From the NCBI RefSeq assembly GCF_000383415.1, contig NZ_KB911263.1, positions 108,987 through 172,986 of the forward strand: DNA of 64,000 nt. Direction: 5' to 3'. The DNA is from Hyphomicrobium zavarzinii ATCC 27496 (GTDB lineage Bacteria > Pseudomonadota > Alphaproteobacteria > Rhizobiales > Hyphomicrobiaceae). Below, piece after piece: positions 36,153 through 44,386 of this stretch (the first letter of the stretch is position 1; every line of letters starts with the position of its first letter). Below the pieces are notes generated by a model. It saw nothing but the letters and a program-made list of their open reading frames with translations. It had not been told where the DNA came from and ran no database searches. The position numbers and the translations under genes were made by a program.

Positions 36153-36794
36153 ATGACTGCGACCTCCCAACCGCCGGGCAAGCCGAACCGCATGGGGGCG
36201 GCCACCCGCACGAAGATCATCGATGCGGCCATCGCCGTGCTGGCTGAGAAGGGCTTCTCCGGCTTCACGCTGCAGGCCGTCGCCGATCGCGCGGGCGTGT
36301 TCTACGGGAATGTCACCCACCACTACGCCACCCGTGACAAACTCGTCGAGGCCATGCTCGACGGCATCCTCGAGCGCTATCGGGCCCGCTTCGACGAGCT
36401 TGTGGCCTCCATTGAAGCCCAGCAGGAAAGCCCGATCCGCGCGCTCGTCACCTGGCTCGTCGACGATGCGGTATCACCGGAAACGGCCCCTGTCTTTCTC
36501 GAGCTCTGGGCCATGGCCACGCACAATCCGCAGGTAGCGGCAGGCTTGGCCCAGCTTTACGACAACGCCGTCGAGGTCTGCATGAAGTCGCTCGGCGTCT
36601 CGGTGCAGGCGGAAAAAGCGCGGCGCCTGCGCGATTCCCTCTACGTGCTCGGAACCGTGCTGGAAGGAAGCTCCTCGATCTTCTTCAATCGCGATCGGGA
36701 AAACGGGCTCTACACGGGCGTCCGCCGCGAAGCCATCGAGATGCTCGTTCCCTATCTCGAGCAGCGGCTCGCGGAAGCGAGAGACGGCGCCTAG
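36153..36794 (+). CDS. TetR/AcrR family transcriptional regulator
   Basis: The 213-residue regulator has an N-terminal helix-turn-helix: RTKIIDAAIAVLAEKGFSGF then LQAVADRAGVFYGNVTHHYATRDKLVEAML (residues about 18-70), where the recognition helix reads GVFYGNVTHHYATR. The C-terminal domain is of the BetI-like/TetR_C type, with an aromatic stretch (VFLELWAMATHNPQVAAGL). The ligand is unknown. It lies tail to tail with the chemoreceptor gene, and a long inverted repeat lies upstream. The first ATG at 36153 is used; a second in-frame ATG 13 codons later is possible. Confidence 0.9.
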   Translation: MTATSQPPGKPNRMGAATRTKIIDAAIAVLAEKGFSGFTLQAVADRAGVFYGNVTHHYATRDKLVEAMLDGILERYRARFDELVASIEAQQESPIRALVTWLVDDAVSPETAPVFLELWAMATHNPQVAAGLAQLYDNAVEVCMKSLGVSVQAEKARRLRDSLYVLGTVLEGSSSIFFNRDRENGLYTGVRREAIEMLVPYLEQRLAEARDGA

Positions 36795-36814
36795 CCTCAT
36801 CGCACCTGCGCAAC

Positions 36815-36845
36815 AAAAAAGACGGCGCGGGATGACCGCGCCGTC
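36815..36845 (-). terminator. Rho-independent terminator of the chemoreceptor gene
   Basis: GACGGCGCGG and CCGCGCCGTC form a perfect 10-bp stem with a 5-base loop. On the minus strand six T residues follow directly. It lies 46 bp beyond the chemoreceptor stop at 36892. Confidence 0.88.
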
Positions 36846-36891
36846 CGTGATGTGTCCTGTGTGACGCGCCGCTTTCGAAGCGGCCCGTGCG

Positions 36892-38973
36892 TTAGGCCGC
36901 ACGCACCGTGGAAAGGAAGTTTTCCACCTGCGAGTGAAGGTTGCCGCTCTCGCTTGCAAGCTGCCGCGCGGAGGCGAGCACCTGCGAGGAGGCCGAGCCG
37001 GTGTGGGAAGCGCCGTTGGTCACGTCGGTGATGCTGCTTGCAACTTCCGACGTACCGCGCGCGGCTTCCATCACGTTGCGGCTGATCTCCTTCGTCGTGG
37101 CATCCTGCTCCTCGACGGCGGCAGCGATGGCAACCGAGATCTCGGAGATCATGTTGATCGTGTTCGTGATCTCCTTGATGGCATCGACGGCTTCACGCGT
37201 CGCGGACTGCATGCCCGAAACCTGCGAAGCGATCTCGTTGGTGGCCTTGGACGTCTGAGCGGCAAGCGCCTTGACCTCCTGGGCAACCACCGCGAAGCCC
37301 TTGCCCGCATCGCCGGCACGTGCAGCCTCGATGGTGGCATTGAGCGCCAGCAGGTTCGTCTGACCTGCGATGGTGTTGATCAGGCTCACGATGTCACCGA
37401 TACGGTCAGCGGACTGCGACAGCGCATTCACCTGCTCGTTGGTCTTTGCCGCCTGGCTCACGGCCTGGCCGGCGATAGTGCTGCTCTCCTGAACCTGACG
37501 GCTGATCTCGGTCACCGTCGAAGCGAGCTGCTCGGAAGCCGCAGCAACCCCTTCCACGTTCGCCGAGGTCTGCTCGGAGGCCGCAGCCGCGCTGGTCGAG
37601 AGCGTCTGCGTGGTTTCGGCAGTCTTGGTGAGAGACAGCGCAGCGCCTTCGAGCTGGGTCGCAGTCGACGACACGGTCTGTACGATGCCGCCAACGGCAC
37701 GCTGGAACTCCTCGGCGAGACGGTTCATCTCCGACTTGCGCTGAGCCGCGAGGGCTGCATCACGAGCCACCTTCTCTTCGGCCTCGATACGGGCCTTCTC
37801 CTGCAGGCTGTCGCGGACACGCATCACAGCCTTGCCGATCTGCCCGACCTCGTCCAGACGCTCGGCGCCCGGGATGGGCGTATCGAGATCGCCGGCCGCC
37901 ATGCGGTCGAACGACGTGGAGAGCGCAGCCAGAGGCTTGCCGACGAAGCTGCGGAGCACGAAGAACATGAGACCGGCGATCAGCACGATGCAGGCCGCCG
38001 ACAGCGCGAACATCGAACGCTGCGTGGTGGTAACCGTCGCCTGGAGCGTAGCAACCGGCACGCCGACCACGACCGCCCACATATCGCTCGTGCCGCCAGC
38101 CGAAACCGGAACGGCAAGGAAATGCCAGCCTTCGCCATCGGGACCGATGCCATCCATCGAGACCGACGTCTTGCTCTCGATCGCCTGCTTCGCGGCGTTC
38201 GCCGAGGGGGCGTCGAATTCGGAGAGCGCCTTGCCGACGGCAGCCGTGTTCGGATGCGTCACGGCGCGGCCGGCCGACGAGACCACGGTCACGAAGCCCG
38301 TGCCGAACGGCTTGATCTTCTGCATCTCGACGTTGAGGCTCTCGAGATTGATATCGACGCCGCCGACGCCCACAGTCTTGCCGTCGACCACGATCGGCAC
38401 GCCGAACGAAGCGATCAGCACGTCACGGCCGTTGATCGGATAAAGGTAGGGCTCGATGGCCACCGCACGGTTCTGCTTGTAGGGCTGCTGGTAGTAATCG
38501 CCAGGGCCTTCCTTGGTGTAATCGACCAGAACGTCACGCGCGATCTTGCCGTCGGCACGGTTCCAGTAGGGGACGAAACGGCCGGTCGCATCATGGGCGG
38601 TGGCGCCCGCGAACTCCTTGTCCTTCCCGTCGAGAGCGTCAGGCTCCCAACCCGTCCAGGTACCGAGCAACTCAGGGTTCGTCTCGAGAAGCTGCTTGAG
38701 CGTCTGGTCGAGACCATCACGATCCACAATGCCCTTTGTTTTCATGGCAACGGAAACGGACGCGATATTCTGGGCCACCCGGGCGGCGACATCCAGTTTG
38801 CGGCTGGTATTCAAAGCCTCCACTTGACCGATTCCGGTCTGAATTTCGGCGTTCTGCTGATCCAGAACGTGCCCCGCATTCGAAGCGAGAAAATACGTTC
38901 CGATACCAAAAACAGTTGCGATCGTTGCAGCAGCGACGAGCGCGATTTTCACGGGAAGCGAATGCATATGCAT
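36892..38973 (-). CDS. Methyl-accepting chemotaxis protein with periplasmic Cache-type sensor
   Basis: The 693-residue chemoreceptor has an N-terminal membrane helix ([20 protein letters not shown]) and a periplasmic double-Cache-like domain of about 280 residues, with [20 protein letters not shown] and [21 protein letters not shown] second helix, a HAMP domain ([20 protein letters not shown]) and a cytoplasmic signalling domain with the hairpin [20 protein letters not shown] follow. No C-terminal pentapeptide tether is present. Cache sensors bind amino acids, organic acids or amines; the ligand is unknown. The ATG at 38973 is chosen before the first helix, but ATGs at 39009 and 38967 also exist. 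Confidence 0.92.
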   Translation of the reverse strand: MHMHSLPVKIALVAAATIATVFGIGTYFLASNAGHVLDQQNAEIQTGIGQVEALNTSRKLDVAARVAQNIASVSVAMKTKGIVDRDGLDQTLKQLLETNPELLGTWTGWEPDALDGKDKEFAGATAHDATGRFVPYWNRADGKIARDVLVDYTKEGPGDYYQQPYKQNRAVAIEPYLYPINGRDVLIASFGVPIVVDGKTVGVGGVDINLESLNVEMQKIKPFGTGFVTVVSSAGRAVTHPNTAAVGKALSEFDAPSANAAKQAIESKTSVSMDGIGPDGEGWHFLAVPVSAGGTSDMWAVVVGVPVATLQATVTTTQRSMFALSAACIVLIAGLMFFVLRSFVGKPLAALSTSFDRMAAGDLDTPIPGAERLDEVGQIGKAVMRVRDSLQEKARIEAEEKVARDAALAAQRKSEMNRLAEEFQRAVGGIVQTVSSTATQLEGAALSLTKTAETTQTLSTSAAAASEQTSANVEGVAAASEQLASTVTEISRQVQESSTIAGQAVSQAAKTNEQVNALSQSADRIGDIVSLINTIAGQTNLLALNATIEAARAGDAGKGFAVVAQEVKALAAQTSKATNEIASQVSGMQSATREAVDAIKEITNTINMISEISVAIAAAVEEQDATTKEISRNVMEAARGTSEVASSITDVTNGASHTGSASSQVLASARQLASESGNLHSQVENFLSTVRAA

Positions 38974-39258
38974 GACAGTGACCCAAGAAGAAGCTGATAA
39001 AACATACATTTGCAGACATTTGATGGAAAAACGCTTAAACTTATAGCAGTCGGAAATTTTCTTTCATCGGACCGCGCGGGGCGGAACGGGCTAGGGCAAC
39101 GCCCCGCCCTCACATCGCCCACGGGGGAATACGAAAAAAAAGAGAGAAACACGGATCTCCGGGAGAAAAAGGCCAAACAATGCGAGCCCGACGCGCACGC
39201 ATATATAGAGTGTGAAAAAGGATGGATCGAAATGAAGGCCGAGCGAGACTGAAAAAGA

Positions 39259-39864
39259 TTAGCCGCGATCGAGCGCGGCTCCGGCCACGGGTACCGGAGT
39301 TGCAGGCACCAGCGGCCCTTCCCAGTCGCGCCAGCCGTCCGTCCCCTCGGGGAACCAATAGAGAGTTGTATACCCGTACTCCGAAGCGCGCTTGGTCGCG
39401 TTCCAGCTCATCCAGCAATCCGCCTGGCAATAGAACACGAGCGCGCGCGCCCGGTCTCCCTGCGTCAGCCGGGCGAGTTCGTCCCTGAAGTAGGACTCCA
39501 TCAGCGGCGTAAGCGCGCCAGCCCCGACGTCCGGAAGCCACGTGGAGCCCGGAATGTGCTCATGCTGCCGGAGCATGCGCCACCGCCCCGACGCCGTGTC
39601 GAGCCCGGCTCCGTTGGACGGCATGACATCGATCAGAAGAGCACTCTTCTCCGAGACGAGACGCTTCACCGCTTCGGAGTCGACGCGCGCGCCGCCCGGA
39701 ACGCTCTCCGGCACAGGCGCGCGATAGCGCGAAATCCGATAGCCGGTCGCTGGATCGAAATTGTCCGCCGCATGCGCAAGCCCCGGCGCCGCGAGCATGG
39801 CGGCAACCAGCAGCCAGCACCGGCTCGATAACCGCGTCCCGCGCTCAGCGTGTCTCGGTCTCAT
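39259..39864 (-). CDS. PQQ-associated CxxxCW rhodanese-like protein
   Basis: The 201-residue protein has a signal peptide (CWLLVAAMLAAPGLAHAADN) and a rhodanese-like domain with LIDVMPSNGAG and the hallmark FYCQADCWMSWNATKRA (Cys-x3-Cys-Trp, about residues 144-149). This is the TIGR03865 family, which is found only beside PQQ-dependent alcohol dehydrogenase genes. It should act in the periplasm, probably on a thiol or sulfur carrier together with the SoxYZ-like protein at 42439. The gene overlaps the beta-propeller gene by 20 bp. Confidence 0.9.
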   Translation of the reverse strand: MRPRHAERGTRLSSRCWLLVAAMLAAPGLAHAADNFDPATGYRISRYRAPVPESVPGGARVDSEAVKRLVSEKSALLIDVMPSNGAGLDTASGRWRMLRQHEHIPGSTWLPDVGAGALTPLMESYFRDELARLTQGDRARALVFYCQADCWMSWNATKRASEYGYTTLYWFPEGTDGWRDWEGPLVPATPVPVAGAALDRG

Positions 39865-40852
39865 GGGTTCCGGACGTGTGCGTCGGCATGGGGCGGACCG
39901 CCGCGCCCCAAGGATAGCGGCCGACCTTGATGGATTTGATGGGCTTGCGCGTGCCGGTATCGATCACCGTCACGTCGTTCGACACCCCGTTGGTGGTGAA
40001 GAGCATGTTCTCCTCGGGCGTCAAAGCGAGATGCCAGACGCGCTGCCCCACCAGCACGTAGTCGATCACCTTGAGCGTGCGCGTATCCACGATCGCCACG
40101 CGGTTCGCCGGCCCGAGCGCAATGAACGCGGTGCCGCCGTCACTCGTGATCCGGATGCCGACCGGCTGCACGGAATCGCGGGCAACACCCGGAATTTCGA
40201 AGGTGAGCCGCGTTTCCACTTCCCTCTTCGCCATATCGATGATGCTCACCGTGCCGCCGATTTCGGAAGACACCCAGAGCTTCGAGCCATCCGGCGAGAA
40301 CTCGGCATGACGGGGACGCTGGTCCACGAGCACGTTCGCGACAACCTCGTTGGTCCGGGTGTCGATCATGTGCGCCATGTTGGTGGTCTCGGAGGTCGTG
40401 ACCGCGATGCTATCGTCCGGCGACACTGCCATACCCTCGGGCTCCACGCCCACATCCACCTGCGCCACCACCTTCCGCGATGGAATGTCGACGATGGTGG
40501 TCACCGCATCGTCCTCGTTGGCGATGTAGAGACGGCGCCCGTCGTGCGAGACCGCGAACTGTTCCGGGTCAGCGCCCGACGGAAGATTGTGAAGCAGCGT
40601 CTCGCCCGCCGCATCATAGACCTGCACCGCGTTGTCGTCGCTCGCGCACACGTAGAATGTCTTGAAGTCACGCGCGAACGTGACCCCGCGCGGACGCTTG
40701 CCCACCTTGAATGTTCGCACGACCTGAAGCGACTTCGTCTCGATGACGGAGACGGTGTTGTCCTTCTCGTTCGAGATGTAGACCTCGTGCGCCGCCGCGT
40801 AGGGACAAGCGAGCAGCGAGGCAACGGCGCAGGCAAGGCTGATGTGGCGCAT
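39845..40852 (-). CDS. PQQ-associated YVTN beta-propeller protein
   Basis: The 335-residue protein has a signal peptide (MRHISLACAVASLLACPYAA) and seven YVTN-type blades, each with a pattern like VYISNEKDNTVSVIETKSLQ, LYIANEDDAVTTIVDI and LFTTNGVSNDVTVIDTGTR. It matches TIGR03866, the propeller family co-inherited with PQQ alcohol dehydrogenase clusters. A periplasmic scaffold or cofactor-handling role is likely; the activity is not established. The ATG at 40852 gives the signal peptide; the longer open frame up to 41284 lies antisense to the divergent cytochrome gene and is rejected. Confidence 0.9.
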   Translation of the reverse strand: MRHISLACAVASLLACPYAAAHEVYISNEKDNTVSVIETKSLQVVRTFKVGKRPRGVTFARDFKTFYVCASDDNAVQVYDAAGETLLHNLPSGADPEQFAVSHDGRRLYIANEDDAVTTIVDIPSRKVVAQVDVGVEPEGMAVSPDDSIAVTTSETTNMAHMIDTRTNEVVANVLVDQRPRHAEFSPDGSKLWVSSEIGGTVSIIDMAKREVETRLTFEIPGVARDSVQPVGIRITSDGGTAFIALGPANRVAIVDTRTLKVIDYVLVGQRVWHLALTPEENMLFTTNGVSNDVTVIDTGTRKPIKSIKVGRYPWGAAVRPMPTHTSGTHETETR

Positions 40853-41112
40853 ATCGGAACCCTTGGCAAACACGGGAATGCAGGGCGCGGCGCACACGAG
40901 TTTTGGCAGCCCGCTTAAGAAACGAGCATGACAAACGCAAAATCCCAGAGATATTCGACCATGGTACAATGCCCGACAAAGAAGGGACTTTTCTGATCCA
41001 ATCGGGAAATTTGCACCAATGGGCAATATCGGTTCGCTCCGCGACCGACATAAGTTGCGCCTCCGCGAACCAACAAAGAAACGATGCGGGCAGGAAACCG
41101 GAGCGCTTTTGA

Positions 41113-41547
41113 ATGTTTGTACGTCCTTTCGTGGCGGCCCTCGCCGCGGCAATTCTATTGATTGCGACTGACAACACGCGCGTGCTCGCCCACGGCGACG
41201 TGACGCCCCAGCCGATCGATACGGCCGGCCTCGAGCCGCTCGGCGAGGAATGGCGCAAAGAAAATCCCTACCGGGACAACGCAAAGGCCATCGAGATCGG
41301 CGAGTCCGGCTACACGCAGAATTGTGCGCGTTGCCACGGCCTCGAAGTGATTTCGGGCGGCCTCGCGCCTGACCTTCGTCATCTCGACAAGGGTCCGGTC
41401 GGCGACGAATGGTTCATGGAGCGCATCCGCCACGGCGCGAAGAAGACCGACGGCACCACCATCATGCCGGCCTTCGAGGGCACCTTCAGCCAGGAGGCCA
41501 TGTGGGCCATCCGTGCCTACGTCGAGTCGAAATTCAGCGAGCAGTAA
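41113..41547 (+). CDS. pedF: Cytochrome c-550 PedF-type, electron acceptor of the quinoprotein
   Basis: The 144-residue protein has a signal peptide (about residues 1-27), then HGDVTPQPIDTAGLEPLGEE, one haem site NCARCHGLEVISGG (Cys71, Cys74, His75) and a likely axial Met in GTTIMPAFEGT. The sequence follows the PedF family, the cytochrome c550 beside Pseudomonas PQQ ethanol dehydrogenases. It should take electrons from the quinoprotein at 44387 and pass them to the terminal oxidase. It is the first gene of the plus-strand operon and is divergent from the propeller gene across 260 bp. Confidence 0.92.
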   Translation: MFVRPFVAALAAAILLIATDNTRVLAHGDVTPQPIDTAGLEPLGEEWRKENPYRDNAKAIEIGESGYTQNCARCHGLEVISGGLAPDLRHLDKGPVGDEWFMERIRHGAKKTDGTTIMPAFEGTFSQEAMWAIRAYVESKFSEQ

Positions 41548-41574
41548 GCGCCGAACCCAAGGAGGGCCGTGAGT

Positions 41575-42429
41575 GTGACCCACTCGCTCCTTCATCGCTT
41601 CTCTACGGTGCTGCTGGGGGCTGTCCTGATCTCGAGCAGCGTAACGGCGCGCCCTCTCGACGAGGTCATCGCCGAGGGTACCTTGCGCGTCATCGCCTAC
41701 CTCGACAACGCTCCGTTCTCCGAGGAGGAGAACGGCGTGCCGCGCGGAATAGATGTCGATCTCGCGCACGCCATCGCCCGCGAGCTCGGCGTCAAAGCCG
41801 AGGTTATCCTCAGGATGCAGGGCGAGAAAGCCGATGACGACTTGCGCGCCAACGTCTGGCGCGGCCCGCTGACCGGCGGCGGAACCGGCGACGTGATGAT
41901 GCACGTGCCCATCGATCGCGAGTTCGCGCTCCGCAATCGCGAAGCGGTTCTCGGCAACGCGTATTTTCAGGAACGCGTCGCCGTGGCCATTCATCCCGAG
42001 CTGACCGGAACAAATCCCAACTTCGATGTTTTCAAGACGAAGAAGATCGGCGTGCAGCTCGCGACGGTTGCCGACTACTTTCTAATGACCTACGAAGATG
42101 GAGCGCTCATCTCCAACGTTTCGCATCATGTGAAACCGGAGTTGGGAGCACGCGAGTTCATTTCGAAGGATACGGCCGCATTGATGGGGGTTCGTTCGAA
42201 AATCGAATCCCTCCTTCATCGCGACGGCATGAAGCCCACGCTGGTGGAACCGCCGATGCCCGGCATCGTTCGAACCGACTGGCTCGTCGGCATGGCGTGG
42301 AAGGAGAACAGCCGCGATCTCGGATACGCGATCGAGGCCGCCTTGAAGCGCTTGCGCGAAACCGGCGAACTATCCCGCATGTTCGAAGCCCACGGCGTCA
42401 CCTACGTGCCGCCACCTCCACCGCCCTAG
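41575..42429 (+). CDS. XoxJ/MoxJ-like periplasmic solute-binding protein
   Basis: The 284-residue protein has a signal peptide (STVLLGAVLISSSVTARP) and a type-2 periplasmic binding fold: GTLRVIAYLDNAPFSEEENG, GIDVDLAHAIARELGV and MMHVPIDREFAL. This resembles the MoxJ/XoxJ proteins that accompany quinoprotein alcohol dehydrogenases and are thought to activate them. A Pro tail (PPPPPP) ends the protein. The GTG at 41575 is favoured because it lies 8 bases after a GGAGGG site; the GTG at 41569 is too close to that site. Confidence 0.85.
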   Translation: MTHSLLHRFSTVLLGAVLISSSVTARPLDEVIAEGTLRVIAYLDNAPFSEEENGVPRGIDVDLAHAIARELGVKAEVILRMQGEKADDDLRANVWRGPLTGGGTGDVMMHVPIDREFALRNREAVLGNAYFQERVAVAIHPELTGTNPNFDVFKTKKIGVQLATVADYFLMTYEDGALISNVSHHVKPELGAREFISKDTAALMGVRSKIESLLHRDGMKPTLVEPPMPGIVRTDWLVGMAWKENSRDLGYAIEAALKRLRETGELSRMFEAHGVTYVPPPPPP

Positions 42430-42438
42430 GACACGCAC

Positions 42439-43269
42439 ATGATGCGCACGGCTTTCTTCCTGCTCTTTCTCGCAACCAGCTTCGGCATTGCATCGGCGGC
42501 ACCGCCGCAGGATCCTCTGCAATCTCCGAACTGGCAGGATATGGCCGAGCGGCTTCTCTCGGGACACGCCATCGAGTTCGACGAGCGCGTGAAGATCAGC
42601 GTGCCGTCGACCGTTGAAAATCAGGCTCAGGTACCTGTCACCGCCGACGCGCGCGCACTTCCGAACGTCGTGAAGATGATCGTGTTCGCCGATCTCAACC
42701 CGATCCAGCACGCGCTCACGCTAACGCCCGGCCAAGCCGCTCCCTTCATCTCGTTCCGCATGAAGATCGAGCAGGCAACGCCGATCCGCGCGGCCGCGCT
42801 GACGAGTGACGGGGTCTGGCACGTGGGCGGCATCTTCCTCAACGCAGCGGGCGGCGGATGCTCGGCTCCCGCGGTCGGGCGCGGCGAAGCCTCCTGGTCG
42901 GAAACGCTCGGCCAGGCAAGCGGACGCCTCTGGCGCGAAGCGGACGGCTTCTCGCGCCTGCGCTTCCGCATTCGCCATCCGATGGACACCGGCCTCGCGA
43001 AGGACAACACGCCCGCCTATTACATCGAGCGCATGGAGTTCAAGGGAAACAAGGGCGAGCCGCTTGCCTTGCTCGAGATGTATGAGCCCGTGAGCCAGGA
43101 TCCCACGCTCACGCTGCTGGTTCGCCTGCCCGCGGGCGACACCGCGCTCGACGTGCAGGGACGCGACAACAACGGCGCCATCTATCGCTCCTCCGTTCCG
43201 GCTCCCTGGCGGCAGAGCATCCTCGCACCTACGAAGCAGCTTCTCGAGCAGGGACCCGCACGATGCTGA
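42439..43269 (+). CDS. Quinoprotein-associated SoxYZ-like carrier
   Basis: The 276-residue protein has a signal peptide (FFLLFLATSFGIASAAPPQ), a SoxY-like domain ending in NAAGGGCSAPAVG (the GGC carrier cysteine near residue 141) and a SoxZ-like domain, with LRFRIRHPMDTGLAKDN followed by the YIERMEF strand. It matches the fused SoxYZ-related family (TIGR04557) that occurs only next to PQQ dehydrogenases. It is presumed to carry a sulfur-bound group in the periplasm. It starts 10 bp after the XoxJ-like gene and overlaps the next gene by 7 bp. Confidence 0.9.
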   Translation: MMRTAFFLLFLATSFGIASAAPPQDPLQSPNWQDMAERLLSGHAIEFDERVKISVPSTVENQAQVPVTADARALPNVVKMIVFADLNPIQHALTLTPGQAAPFISFRMKIEQATPIRAAALTSDGVWHVGGIFLNAAGGGCSAPAVGRGEASWSETLGQASGRLWREADGFSRLRFRIRHPMDTGLAKDNTPAYYIERMEFKGNKGEPLALLEMYEPVSQDPTLTLLVRLPAGDTALDVQGRDNNGAIYRSSVPAPWRQSILAPTKQLLEQGPARC

Positions 43270-44222
43270 CCCGCCGCAACGCGCTGAAACTCGTTGCCGG
43301 AGCAGCGAGCCTTCCCCTGCTTCCGAGCAAAGCGCACGCCGCGCCCCTCACCTACGAGCTGCGTCCCGAAAAGCTAGAGCAGGGCATCTGGATGGTGCCC
43401 GGTGCACAGCAGGCCATCACGCAGGAGAACGGCGGGGCCATCGCCAACATCACCATTCTCGACTCGTCCGCCGGCGCCATCGTCGTCGATACCGGTCCGT
43501 CGCTCCGCTACGGCGAGGCGCTCCTCAAGCTCGCCCAGGAGCTGACCGGCAAAAGCGTGGCGCGTGTGTACCTCACGCATTTCCATCCCGATCATTGCTT
43601 CGGAAACCAAGCCTTCGATCCGGCCCTCATCGCCACCACGCAGGGTGTTGTCGACGGCATGAAAGCCCTCGGCGAAGGATTTTCCGATTCCATGTATCAA
43701 ACCGTCGGCGACTGGATGCGCGGTACCGAGGTCGTTCTGCCTAAGGTCATCCTCTCCGCTCCGGTCGAGGATTTCGGTGATCGCCGCATCCGGGCTCTGC
43801 CGATGCGCGGTCACACCGCATCCGATCTCGTCCTGTTCGACGAGGTCTCGGGCGTCTTGATCTCAGGCGACCTCGTGTTCCTGGACCGCGCGCCGACCAC
43901 GCCGCACGCCGATTTTGAGCGCTGGCGCATCAGCCTCGCGAACCTGGGAGGAATTCCACACAATCGTCTCATCCCCGGCCACGGACCAGCCGAGCCCGGC
44001 GATCGCGGAATCCGCCAGACGCGCGAATGGCTCGAAGGCATCGAAGCCATGATCAGGGATGCCTTCGACCGCGGCCTCGACATGAACGAGGCCATGGCGC
44101 TGCCACTGCCGAAATGGGCCGAGAATATTGCGGTTTCTCGTTACGAGTACGAGCGCAGCGTGATGCATCTTTATCCGAAGCTCGAAGCCGAAAAACTTCC
44201 GCGCGTGGATCAGAAATCCTGA
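43263..44222 (+). CDS. Quinoprotein relay system zinc metallohydrolase
   Basis: The 319-residue protein begins with a Tat-type signal (TRRNALKLVAGAASLPLLPS), so it is probably exported folded. It has the metallo-beta-lactamase motif YLTHFHPDHCFGNQAF and later ligands in MRGHTASDLVLF, GDLVFLDRAPTTPH and PGHGPAEPGD. This is the SoxH-related family (TIGR04558/TIGR04559 type) seen with the SoxYZ-like carrier in quinoprotein clusters. It overlaps the carrier gene by 7 bp. It probably works on the product bound to the carrier cysteine, but the chemistry is unknown. Confidence 0.9.
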   Translation: MLTRRNALKLVAGAASLPLLPSKAHAAPLTYELRPEKLEQGIWMVPGAQQAITQENGGAIANITILDSSAGAIVVDTGPSLRYGEALLKLAQELTGKSVARVYLTHFHPDHCFGNQAFDPALIATTQGVVDGMKALGEGFSDSMYQTVGDWMRGTEVVLPKVILSAPVEDFGDRRIRALPMRGHTASDLVLFDEVSGVLISGDLVFLDRAPTTPHADFERWRISLANLGGIPHNRLIPGHGPAEPGDRGIRQTREWLEGIEAMIRDAFDRGLDMNEAMALPLPKWAENIAVSRYEYERSVMHLYPKLEAEKLPRVDQKS

Positions 44223-44227
44223 CGCAA

Positions 44228-44256
44228 TTGACATTTCACAAAGCTGCGACTTTAGG
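44228..44256 (+). promoter_or_regulatory. Candidate promoter of the PQQ dehydrogenase gene
   Basis: A perfect TTGACA lies at 44228-44233, with TTTAGG at 44251-44256 after a 17-base spacer. The -10 element is poor. The position, 131 bp before the dehydrogenase ATG and in a 164-bp gap, would allow separate transcription of this gene. Confidence 0.35.
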
Positions 44257-44386
44257 CGAATAGACCAATTGCCAATTATTCCCGACTTCAAGCTCGAATA
44301 ACGTCCTCTTCGACCTGCATTCTTCCCATTTCGTAGCGGGAAATAATCCGGAAGCAGGTGGGAAACGCAACAAGAAGGGGATCCCA

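Noticed and set aside
40853..41284. Upstream extension of the YVTN propeller frame to 41284
   Set aside because: It runs antisense to the PedF-type cytochrome gene and lacks homology; the ATG at 40852 provides a clean signal peptide.
44228..44386. Reading the CCAATT repeats near 44265 as a regulator site
   Set aside because: Two short copies only, without symmetry or a linked regulator.
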